From NCBI GenBank assembly GCA_030272155.1, contig CP126195.1, positions 5,067,001 through 5,131,000 on the forward strand: a stretch of 64,000 nt of DNA, in the 5' to 3' direction. Source of the DNA: Tetradesmus obliquus (lineage: Eukaryota > Chlorophyta > Chlorophyceae > Sphaeropleales > Scenedesmaceae). Under the pieces are notes generated by a model, which was not told the DNA's origin, searched no databases, and saw only the letters and a program-made list of their open reading frames with translations. Position 1 is the stretch's first letter; each line of letters opens with the position of its first letter. Of this stretch, positions 31,469 through 41,650 are shown piece after piece. Position numbers and translations under genes: made by a program.

Positions 31469-32376
31469 TCAACCCGGGTTTGCCAGCAGCTTCGAAGTGG
31501 ACACGTTGGTCATGCACTTGCCCCAGTCCAACAAGGTCAGCTGGGGCTGATCGCCAGCCATGACAACTTTAATGTTTGAGCCCCTCAGGTCCAGGTGAAG
31601 GAGCCCATGCTCCAGGGCTCCTGCATGCAGTGCATTCAGCTGGGCTGCCAGGACTTGGCCTGCCTGCTCAAGCGCTTGGCTTGCTCTGCATTCATGTTGC
31701 CCAGTGTGTAGTCCACTCGCCGCATGCAAATGCAACCCACAGGGCTCGCCTTGTGCGGGGAGCTGTCATGCATACCAGCAACGGTTTCCACAACCAGCTT
31801 GCGTAGCCAGTTGCAGCTTGTGAACAAGCCAGTTGCAGCCTTCAACCTCCCATACAACTGCCCCCCGTGCATCAAGATGCAACTGCCATGGAAGGCTGGA
31901 GAAAGGCATGCTGCAGCAGCTGTCCTGTATGCAGCAACCTCATTTTCAAAACATGGCAGCTCATCATAAGACGTTTCAAACGCCCAAGGCATCTCAAGCC
32001 AGTAACCATCAGTCACTGTTGTCAGGCTTGAAGCAGGCTGCATGTCCTTCTCTTCTGGGGCCCTAGTGATGACCTTGCGAGCATGCTTGAAGACCTTGGG
32101 AGCTGCAGCAGGCTCTGCAGGCTGCGCTTCAGCTGCTTGGCCTGGGAGCAGGGCCACGCTAGGTGCTTTGGCTGTCTGGTGTACTTCAAGCGTCTCGTCA
32201 AGCACCAATAGCCCATCAGCAGATGTGGCAGCCAGTGCTGTTGGCAAAGCGTGCTGCTGTAGCTGGGGAGGCATCTCAGTCTTTGAGCAGACAACAAAAC
32301 ACAGCTTCACACACTTGATGGCCAGTGTGTCAGTCAAGATTGTGCGCCCATATCCGTTTTTAGACACAACTTCCAT
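31469..32376 (-). pseudogene. Protein-kinase-like gene with a frameshift
   Basis: The start at 32376 gives a Gly-rich-loop-like NGYGRT and LAIKCVKL (candidate VAIK lysine) in the first 26 residues. After a Pro/Ala-rich insert the frame reaches about 31690. There a one-base shift is needed to continue into LEHGLLHLDLRGSNIKV, a catalytic loop (HxDxxxxN), and LTLLDWGKC, equivalent to DFG. The stop follows 16 residues later at 31469, so the C lobe is short. It could be a Ser/Thr kinase or an aminoglycoside-phosphotransferase-like kinase. Either the gene is recently dead or the frameshift is a sequence error. It lies between the helicase and the recombinase, divergent from the latter. Confidence 0.5.
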
Positions 32377-32554
32377 CAGCTTCTAAGGCTGGTGGTACAG
32401 CTGCATATGCTATGGAATTGTATGTACAAAAAAGCCACGCCAAAACAACTTGAGCCAGTTTGAAAATGAGTGATTTGCAGCCAGGTGTGTGGCCGCGGAT
32501 GTGCTTGTCCCAACAATATCTCAGCGCCAGGTATTGCACGCAGGTAACTGAAGC

Positions 32555-33823
32555 ATGGACAGCAGCAGCAGGAAGCAGATCCTAGCGGACGGCACCCTGC
32601 AGATAGCAGTCGAGTCTCCTGGGAAACCCCCGCGCCCCCCAACTCATCCCAGCAACAAGAAGAAGTGCAAGACACTTGTGAAGGAGCCCACACAGCAGGT
32701 GGCCAGGGTTGTGTGCAGCTCAGGGTTTACGTCACGCCATGCAAAGCCATAGGCAGATGTTGAGCTACAGCCGTGCCCCTTGACAGAGCATTCAAGTCAG
32801 GCTGCGGGCTGGCTGAGCACCTACTGCAAGAACCTTGCCACTGCAAGGCGCATCTGTGGCGGCGCACCAGTCACTGCACTGCTCAAAAATGTCGACACTG
32901 CTACACGCACGATAGCCACAGCCATAACGGAGCAGCAAATGTCCAAGTGGACACATGCGGCACTGCTGAGCTCAATGTTGGCGTGCATCAGGCATGTGGT
33001 GTCATGCGAGTCAAAGGCGAAGCCAGCGTTAAAGGCTGCAGTGGCAAAGCTGCAGAAGGCCCACAAGCTCGTGCACCTGACAGCAAACCAGCCTATGATC
33101 CAGAACCGCTGCACAGACAGGCAAGCTGCTGGATTTGTTGATTACCCCAGCCTCTGTGCACTGCGAGACAAGCTTGAACCTGGTTCAGTCAAGCTGCTGC
33201 TTGGCTACCTGGCGTACATCCCACCGCCTCGGGCTGGCCTTGGGGCCGTCAGACTGTTTCCGCATGAGCCCAGCGAGCAGCAGCTGCAGAAGTATGCCGG
33301 CAACTACGTTTTCCTGCCAGATTCCAGCAGCAGACAACAGCCTTACATTTGCTACCGCCAATACAAGACACGCAAGAGCTTCGGAGTCACCAAGGTTGCA
33401 CTGCCCCCTGCCCTGGCGCAGCTGACCAGAGAATCATTTGCACAAGGTGAACGCCGCGAGTGGCTGTTCACGCGCAAGCACGACATCACACGACCGCTGA
33501 CGCACAACAACTTCAGCAAGTGGGCTGCTTCTGCCTTGCGCCGTGTCTGTGGCAAGCCGGTCACCCTGACTCTCGTACGGCATGCCTACTCGTCGCATGC
33601 CCAGGATGCATATGACTTGACCAAGGTGGACTATCGTGATGGAGCCAAGGTTGCTTTGTACAAGCAGAAGCTATTACCTGTTAGCAGGGCCATGATGCAC
33701 TCTGCAGCTCAAATGTGTGCATACCGCTTCCGTCTCCAGGATGGACAGCCTGAGCAAGTTTCAAGTGAGATCATTCAGCCAGTGAAGCCTTCTAGCACTC
33801 CTATCATGGCACCTGAGCTATGA
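32555..33823 (+). CDS. Tyrosine recombinase, two exons
   Basis: Exon 1, 32555-32698 (48 codons, ATG start, Lys-rich tail), ends CAG|GTGGCC. Exon 2 starts at 32801 after aagtcag, also in phase 0, giving about 388 residues. The catalytic part shows PPPRAGLGAV (first Arg, near 33227), YKTRKSFG (beta-strand Lys, near 33362), TLVRHAYSSHA (the Arg-His box, near 33577) and a Tyr in MCAYRF near 33720. This spacing fits the eukaryotic and virophage-type tyrosine recombinases that insert circular DNA. Exon 1 is an inference from phase; the exon-2 frame alone begins at a TTG. Convergent with the split gene ending at 34152. Confidence 0.65.
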
Positions 33824-34034
33824 CAGTGCATAAGGCGCCGTCAAGCCATTTGGAGGACGACCACCATCATCCTTCGTCAACGCAGCAATGGCTGAAGGTA
33901 ATAAATCCAAATACTGACGTCACTGGCATGTTGGACCTGTGCAGAATGCGCATGAGGCCGCCGTGGGTCAGGTAGCACGGACCCCAGTTCCCCTTTGGCT
34001 CTGCTGAGGTGGGTGCCCCAACTCATGGGAGAGT

Positions 34035-34054
34035 CCCCCCCCCCCCCCCCCCCC
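34035..34054. repeat. Poly-C tract (20 C)
   Basis: Uninterrupted run of C between two convergent genes. Confidence 0.9.
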
Positions 34055-34151
34055 ACCACCAGTTGAAGGGGGGGCAGCGCATCCTGCTGCCCTTCCTCCG
34101 TGATGTACACTCAGCCTACTCGTGGCTGATCACACGGGTGTTGCTTTGTCT

Positions 34152-37100
34152 TTAACACACATGCAGTTGCTGCCTCTGCTGTTCAAAGTACAGATGGCCA
34201 AGCATCGGCAGTTGCCATGCATCTCTAGCGCCGTTGTCGTCAAGCGTCAACAACAATTCTTGGTAGGCAGATACACATGTGTCTCTGATGTGCGCTGACT
34301 GCTCCCGCAGACAATCAAAGTGGTTACTCATGCGCCACACGTCTACAGCCACCAGGCGTGTCTGTGCAAACTTAGTGCTAGCCACCCTTAATGGCAGAAA
34401 CTGTCCATGGCAGCAGATCACAATGTTTGTAGTGGGCGGCACAGATCCATCTTCAATCAATTCCAGCAGCTTGGTTAGCTCACTGCTTTCCAGGCTGCCT
34501 TGCCCGGCAAAATCAGCCACGAGGACCATATGTGTGTTGCTTCGTGTAAATTCCGCTATGCGTTGTCGAGCCTGCTTCAGGCTGTACACCCATCTCATGC
34601 TGGTGTCGTTGTTAACATGCAGCGATTTGAAAACTGCGTGCAGCTGGGCATTGCCATCTACTGCGTCATAGAGTGGTATGCACAGAACTGTTTTCAGATT
34701 GTCATGTTTAGCCATCAGGCGTCCCAACAGGCACTATGGTCACCGAGATGTCCAGCTGCATGTCCAGGCATGTCCAGTGGCATGGTGTGCAACTGGACAT
34801 GCCACATGGCATGTCCAGTGTGAGACTGGACATGGCCATGTCCAGTGTGCTGCTGGACATTGAGTAGGTGACTGGACACGGTACTGGACACGGCAACTGG
34901 ATTTTCATAAACTGCAATATTACCATTATCTCAATGTGTTTGATGCAGTAAACAAGTGTTCGCGGCAGGACAGCGAGGTCGAGGTGCTTGAGTTGGCGCC
35001 CTCGACCCCCTGGTACCAAGTCACTGCAGCTGCAACTGCTAAGTGCGCAAGTGACCCATGGGCTGTAACACAATCAGCATGTAGCTGCTGCAACACAAAC
35101 AGAAGCTGGCAGCTGCTGCAATCACACAACATCAACAGCACGCAGCTGCTGCATGACAGCAAAGGCACCCATGGCCAGCTGCTGCAATCACAACATAAGC
35201 AGTGAGGACACCACACGGAAAAGTTGCCAAGAACTGCATTGACGAGACTGCGTCTCTACCACTTGTACAGATTATGCCTATGGCAGTACACGCGCAACTG
35301 CATTTACTGTGCATCCTGTTGCAGGCAGCGCCAGCACAGCAATGCACCAGCTGCCACTACTGCTGCATGCCACCATCTGACAACGAAAAAATATAAGTTC
35401 CAGCAGCTGCAGATCGCGCACTGGTGTCTGCGTAGCCGGCAGCAGCTGCGAGTTAGCAGGCTGCCACTGCCTGCATTGATCACAAGTGTAGCGGTTGTTT
35501 CAAAGAACACCCCTGCAGCAGTGCAGCAGAAACAGAGCAGCTACACTTGGATTTGCATGCTGCAGTGTAGGATGTGGCACTTGTTGAGGTTGGCGTTATC
35601 TTAATCAAGGTCTGGGCCGACCGGCGTTTAAACAAAAGCAAATTTGCGCGTTGATTGGCGCCCGCCACGTACCACTACATGCAACATTACAGAGCAGCAG
35701 CGTCTTAAGCACCAACATAATCGCTGCCGCTGAATCGCACATATGAGGCAAACTGCTTGCATTGCCATACACCGCTCAAGCTCACCAGGAAGTGCATCAG
35801 CCATGCCACGCTGCCGGACAGTCGGCCCCTGTGTCCCTACAGGGAAGGTCTGCGCACCAACAGAGGTCTCAAGTCAATATATCGCACATGCGGTCTCCAA
35901 GCAGGCTGTCTGCTGCTGCACTAGATACAGTGGCGCCATGCTGACTGCAATCAAGTAGGACCCATGCGCGCAGGGAGAAACAGCTGGATGGGTGGCGCGC
36001 ACACCACATGGGGGGCATTGCGAGCAAGTATGGTGTGTGTGAAGTGCGTCGCAAGCACGTTTCACATTATGCAACTGCTGGCCTGCTGGGCACGCTGTCT
36101 GCTGCGTGCGTATGTTCATGTGCGCGTTGCCAAGAATGATCACGACAAGCCCTACAGCAAGCCACATGCTCTTAATTGGGAGAGCTGTCACTTCACAGCA
36201 GCAGCAGCAGTAGCAGCAGCGGCAGCAGCTGTGACCTTCTACCTGTTTTCTATTCTGACCTACCTGTGATGCTGGGAGATGGGCAACTGGCGGGAGCCTG
36301 CACACAGCAGCAGCAGCGCAGGTAACACACAACGCACCTGTGGACAGCCTGCATGCACCCAGCCTCTACAGCTGACATAGCACGGCTGATGCTGCTGCAT
36401 CTGATACTGATCTTGATCTGGTGATGGTGTGATCATTCCTGCGGCAGTACTGCTGCACTGCTGCAACTGTAGCTGCTGCTGCTGCTGTGAGCTGGGCGCC
36501 CTAGCAGCAGCAGGGCTGTTGCTGTCGTTACAGCCGCTGCTGATCTGGGTAAGAGTCGCTCACCATGTCATCAAAGTATCAAGATAAGCAGTAGCAGCTC
36601 CATGCGCTTTCTACAGCATTGATGTCCTGCAGGATCAACCTTGCAGCTGCATAGTGCTTCAAGGACTGCTGCTGCTCAATGAGCAGGCATCTGCAGCCTG
36701 ACAAACGCTCAATAACCGCATTGATCTGTTGTTATTCAAGATCGCTTTCAGCGATGGTCTCTGCCAGTGGGCACGCGCTCGCAGTCTGTTTCAGCCCCGT
36801 GCACCATATGCAACGCAGCTGCAGTGCGCGACACAGGTGCGATCGCTGTAATGTGTCAGCAGTGATCATTTGATCATCATTTGCAGCTGTATGCTTGCCA
36901 GTAGATGAACAGTTCACGGCGTATGCCATCTGGCCATTTTGTATTTTAACACATGACATACCTTGCTGCATTACGCAATGGGGCTGTACGAGCCGTTAAA
37001 CGTTTTTCATTTGATGTACACGATGGTTTTGGAAAGGCTGCTGCTTCGGCAGCAGGGGAAGTGGTGCAATGCTATAGTGACATGCTGATCTTCGCCGTGA

Positions 37101-37584
37101 GGCACTGTCGTGCCATAAGACACCATAACTGTTGATTAATAGGAAGAGACTTTACCATCTCGCACACTTTGGTGTGAATATCAAGCCGGTGCGGACGTGA
37201 TATCGACAAACCCTACAGCAAGCCCATGGGCTGGCCAGCTGACGTGCTTGCTGTTCAGTGACACAGTATAAGCGGCATACATGCAATAACATCTACTTGC
37301 GGCGTTTCAGCCGGGTTTCGAGCGTACAATGCATCAGCAGCAGCACATGTCCAGTTGCAGGCAGACTGCCAGTCCAGTGACCTGCAACTGGACATGCAAA
37401 CCCACCAACTGGACACGATTTGGTGCCATTGGACATGCCTGGACATGCAGCTGGACATCTCGGTGACCATAGTGAGGGCGCACACGCCTTGTTGTGCGTC
37501 AGCGGGGATTTGGCAGTCTGTCAGGGCAGCTGCCAGGGCAGCAGGGATCTGCTTATGTTGCGTCATGGCGTACACTTGTTTCAC
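34152..37584 (-). pseudogene. Unknown gene interrupted by a CACTA transposon
   Basis: The coding parts are 37584-37475 (MKQVYAMTQHKQIPAAL...) and 34731-34152. Removing 34732-37474 plus one copy of the 3-bp duplication joins them in one frame (…GVCALLGRLMAKHDN…), about 228 residues in all. The C-terminal part has strand-helix alternation (HMVLVADFAGQ, NIVICCHGQFLPLR) reminiscent of a P-loop or Rossmann-like core, but no Walker A is visible. It is divergent from the recombinase-like gene at 37923, with two copies of a 27-base repeat between them. Function unknown. Confidence 0.6.
34732..37474. mobile_element. Complete non-autonomous CACTA (EnSpm-type) transposon
   Basis: 2743 bases beginning CACTATGGTCACCGAGATG and ending in its complement. 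The terminal inverted repeats extend about 45 bases (to the CATGTCCA motif) with few mismatches. It is flanked by AGG at 34729-34731 and 37475-37477, the 3-bp target duplication expected for CACTA elements. Subterminal regions carry many TGTCCAG/CTGGACA motifs in both orientations. No transposase frame is present, so movement would depend on another copy. The interior 35566-37474 matches 1-1908. Confidence 0.9.
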
Positions 37585-37644
37585 GGATCAAGCGTATATG
37601 AAATTGCGCGGGTCTTGAACGCGCGCGTTTTCAGTCGTCCAGCT

Positions 37645-37842
37645 GGTCGGACAGAACTGACCTTTCCCTGCTATAACACTGGTTGTTGCTTGCTGCACTA
37701 TTGTGAACGCCGGAAGCCACCTCAGCGCTTCAAAACGTACATTTACATAACCAACATTTGATTAAACGAGCAAGCATGCTCGAGACACCGAATAAATTGA
37801 TCGCAATCATGATCAGGTCGGACAGAACTGACCTTTCCCTGC
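37645..37842. promoter_or_regulatory. 27-base direct repeat pair between divergent genes
   Basis: The same 27 bases, starting ggtcggacagaactgacc and ending ttccctgc, occur at 37645-37671 and 37816-37842. They lie in the 338-base gap between the start of the split gene (37584, minus) and the recombinase-like gene (37923, plus). Perfect conservation in a gene-poor gap suggests regulator or recombinase binding sites. Confidence 0.5.
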
Positions 37843-37922
37843 AGCGCTAGCTCGTTCAGTATCACCCTGGTCAGTTAACTGCAGTAATACCATGCGCGTG
37901 CGTTCAATTTGTCGCTGAACAA

Positions 37923-39065
37923 ATGTATAGCTACACCATGGCGCCCAAGCAGCAGGCATCTGCTGTATCCTGCAACGAGAGTGTCAGGCCCAAGCAGCTC
38001 CCACTTGACCAGGTCATCGCCAGGTACAGCAAGCTGAACGATGCAGAGTTGCTGAACAAAATGTTCAGCCAGACAGCATCTTACGCAGTGCCACACCCCA
38101 GTGGGGAGCCACTGCACTGCCAAACCCTACTTGAGTACCGCAGCAGTGCCAGGGCACTGTGCAGGGCCCTGGAGCCAACAGCAACTGGCATGGCACGAGA
38201 TTCATTGCCATGCCTTGCAGAGCTCATCTTACGCAAGCACGGACCAAAGACCATTGCACAGTACTTGCACGTTTGCACAGCTTTGCGCAAGGTGTGTGTG
38301 GTCATGTGCAGCCTAGTAGCCAGATCCTTTCCTGAGCTGAGAGATGAAGACCGGCAGATGGCACAGGAGGCATGGCAGGCAGCACTGAGGAGCGCTAGGC
38401 ATGCCTGTCAGCAGCAGGTGAACAGCATCGGCTTTGGCGGCAACTGCTCCTCAGAGCACTTGCCCAGCTGGTCAAGCATAGATGACTGCATTCAAAAGCT
38501 GCAACCATGCGACCCTATGAGGTTGCTGTTACTGTTGTACACTCAGCTGCGCTACCGCGGGGCTTGGGCTACAGCCGCACCACTGCTCAACTTAGGGCAT
38601 TGTCGTGTGCATACGCCAGCTGACGCACACTGTGCGCCCAACCATGAACAGCTGTTGAAGTTGGCTGACGATGAGTCCAAGCCGCGTGCTTGGCTAGTGC
38701 TGAGCAAGGATCAAAAGCTGAGAGCTGACTGCATTTACATGGTGGTGGGGACCCAGCTGGATGCAAGTGGTGAAGAGCGGACTGTCATTGAACACTACAA
38801 GCTGTCACCAGCCCTGCGCAGTGAAGTGCGCGCATACTTAAGCACCCGGCCAGGATCAGTCAAGTACCTATTCACATCAGCAAAGCACCGCGTCGACATA
38901 GCAAGCAGTGTCCCTTACATAGGAGCATCAGGCAGAGCCAGCTTCCTAGCATGGTCAAACAGGCAGCTTCACAGCCTAATAGGCTGCCGCCTCAGGCAGT
39001 TGCGGGTGGCTGCAGCTCTGCACCAACAACAGCTAGCAAAGCAGGACCTAGCTGATGGACAGTAG
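37923..39065 (+). CDS. Tyrosine-recombinase-like protein, probably catalytically incomplete
   Basis: 380 residues from ATG 37923 (a second ATG follows five codons later). The order of blocks parallels the recombinase at 32555: a helical N-terminal half (YLHVCTALRKVCVVM), then DPMRLLLLLYTQLRYRGAW, HYKLSPALRSEVRAYLSTRP, KYLFTSAKHR and SNRQLHSLIGCRLRQLRVAAAL. An Arg in LRYRGAW and the RLRQLR box could be the catalytic Arg positions. No Tyr is seen in the last 40 residues, so the nucleophile may be lost or in a missing exon. It may be a paralogue or accessory factor. It is the last gene of the alternating cluster. Confidence 0.45.
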   Translation: MYSYTMAPKQQASAVSCNESVRPKQLPLDQVIARYSKLNDAELLNKMFSQTASYAVPHPSGEPLHCQTLLEYRSSARALCRALEPTATGMARDSLPCLAELILRKHGPKTIAQYLHVCTALRKVCVVMCSLVARSFPELRDEDRQMAQEAWQAALRSARHACQQQVNSIGFGGNCSSEHLPSWSSIDDCIQKLQPCDPMRLLLLLYTQLRYRGAWATAAPLLNLGHCRVHTPADAHCAPNHEQLLKLADDESKPRAWLVLSKDQKLRADCIYMVVGTQLDASGEERTVIEHYKLSPALRSEVRAYLSTRPGSVKYLFTSAKHRVDIASSVPYIGASGRASFLAWSNRQLHSLIGCRLRQLRVAAALHQQQLAKQDLADGQ

Positions 39066-41650
39066 GTGCATGGTCTCAGAACCAAGACAGAATCCTGGAA
39101 GATAGCAAGAATGAAAACATATATGCATTGACATGAAGATGGTGGCAATTGGTGCTTATACTACGCTGGCTGCTGTTACCCAAGATTCTAGCATACCTAT
39201 GTTCACGTCAGGCACAACCCGCCATCTGTCGTGGGCAGGAGTGCGGCAGTCAGTGAGCACTTGGCCCATGTTGCCTCTTGTTCGCCTCGCTCAGTGCCCG
39301 CGCCAGAGCAGAAACCATTGAGAGGATGCGTAAGCACCCTGCTATGCGGGATTCTTTTAGATAACTTCAACGAACTGCCAATCCCCTGCTGGACCACACT
39401 GTCAGTAACAGTGCAACACTGCTTGGACACGTCAATTCCAAGTGGTCCAGGGCTCAAGCCCGACAGCTGTCTAGCCTGGTCTTGCACTAGAACACAGCGA
39501 AAACTGTCAACACCAGGTGTTGCAAAGTAACATTGGTGGTGTGTTGCTGCTCCTGCTGCTGCTGCTCGGCAGCACGGTGCTGCTGGTCACAAAGCTAAAA
39601 GCTTTCAAATGAAAGGAAAATAGGGGTGTTTTGCGGTGTTGGGCAGCAACTGCCCCTCAAGTTGATAAGATGCATATGTGCAAGTCACAAATTTGTGACT
39701 TCAAAGCTCTTACATGGTAACTGGGTCACAGTTCTCACAAATTCTTTGGCTAGGTTGCGGGTGACCCGCTAAATGTTTTAGGAATTCCGCGCTATTCGCT
39801 ATTTCCCCTAAAGCACTAAAAAGCCTATCACTGCACCCAAAACATCATCTAAAAGGCCTTTATACGTCATTCAACCATTATACGTCTTTCCAGTGTCGCT
39901 GCAGGCGCTGGGACTGCTGTTTGCTGCCCAAACTGCCTTGGCTGCTCACTCCCCACTGCTCAGCAGTACTGGCTCAGGGCAGGGTCACAGGTTAGGGCCC
40001 GTTTCTTTCTTTGGCCGTGAACACCTGACAGCCAGTCAAGCACTCCCGTGATGTTTGGTCATCAAAAACATAAATTTTTATGCATGTCGAAGTGTCACTT
40101 TGCAACGGGTGCAAGCATCGACAGCAGCTGGAGCGGGAGAACACCCGCACGATGCTTACAGTGCCTCAACAACAATGTCGTGTGCGACGAGCTATAGGCT
40201 ATGCAGCCTCATATGTATGTTTATGTGTAAATAGAAAGCAATATCGAAGGGGTTGTAGGGCATTTGCTGCAGCGAATACGCAGCAAAGGGCCTAGCAGTG
40301 TAGGGTTCTGAATTGAGCGGAGTTTAGCGGTTCAGATGTTCTCCCGCTAAATCGTCGCTAAATGTACGTGCTTTTGTTTCCGCGGATGAATTTCGAGTAG
40401 CGGGAGTAGCGGGAGTAGCGGGAGTAGACTGGCCATAACAGCGCCTTGGTCTCTCGGGTGGAGGGCACCCTTTCGTCCTGCTGTTCGTATTTGAGTGGAA
40501 TGTTGCAGTATTGCTGAACATCGCTGTGTCCGAACATCCGATAACTATGCCCCGGCCCTCCAGCTAGTGGGCCCGGCGATGCAAGTGCCACACCGTCGAT
40601 CAACCAACCTGGCCCGCCTGTCATTCACAACTCTATCTCCTTATACGTGGAATACATTTGAGCGTCACTAGACGCCATTCCGTGTGGGACAGACAGGCAA
40701 CCCCTGGCAGCCCTTCCCTTGTCTCCCGCTGGAACTGCAGGATCTGGCTACACGCCGCTTACAACCATGTTTAATGTTTTGGCAACATTAATGGGTGAGC
40801 CTCTACATCAATCGTTGTGTTGCTTCCGCGCCCACACCTCTGCTGTTGCTTGAATACCCTCCACTGACTGGCAGCAGTGTGTCACTACTACTTACAATGA
40901 GAAAGCCGGTTCCATCCATCCACCCATCCGTTCAGCCAACGGCAGCTCGAGGGTATGAGGAGACTGCTACAGATGCCGACCAGTGCCACTGCTCAGGAGC
41001 ATCCCTTAGTATCTGCAGCAGCACTCCATACTATCTGCAATTGGTACATTGGAGTTTTGTCATTCCATGGCTTGCTGGTACTGCTGCTGCAGGCACTCTG
41101 CTGCTCTTGGGGATGCTATCAGTTGCAGCTGATGCTGCTCCAAGTGGGGAGCTGCAGGGTGAGAGGCAATGGCTCATACAGCTGCTCACATCATCATCAG
41201 CAGCAGCAGATCCTTGACTCAGCCACTGCAGGTGTATCACAGACACATGTGTCTGCTGTACAGCTGTCAGCTGTGCAGCTGACTCCCCCATCTGCATTTG
41301 GCAGTCCATCAGGCATGATTGAACTGTCTGGCTACTTTGCGTGCACAGGCACTGCCACAACACATCGCCTCCGCCACTACAGCTTCAGCAGCAGCAACAA
41401 GGGCGGCAGAAGCAGCAGCAACAGCAGCATTGGTAGCAGCAGAGGCACTGACATAACTATTGATTCCTTGTGTGCTGTTATATGATTGCAGCAAGATCAC
41501 GTGCAGCCTTCAGCTCATACTTGTTGTTGCACAACATACTGGTGCCGTGTGAGGGACGGGCATGCACAGGAGCGCTGACACTTGCGTTGATGTGCTGCAG
41601 GTGTGCCACACCGGGGCTTGCAAAGCTTTGAGTGAGTCCATGACGCTGGG
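39066..41650. other. Long intergenic region without a recognised gene
   Basis: Only short shadow frames were seen. The interval contains a 9-base tandem repeat at 40395-40427 and AT-richer stretches (39600-40080). Undetected exons of the protease gene may lie in 40.9-41.6 kb, where CAG-rich frames occur, but none could be joined with confidence. Confidence 0.4.
40395..40427. repeat. 9-bp tandem repeat (gagtagcgg)
   Basis: Three and two-thirds perfect copies. Confidence 0.85.
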
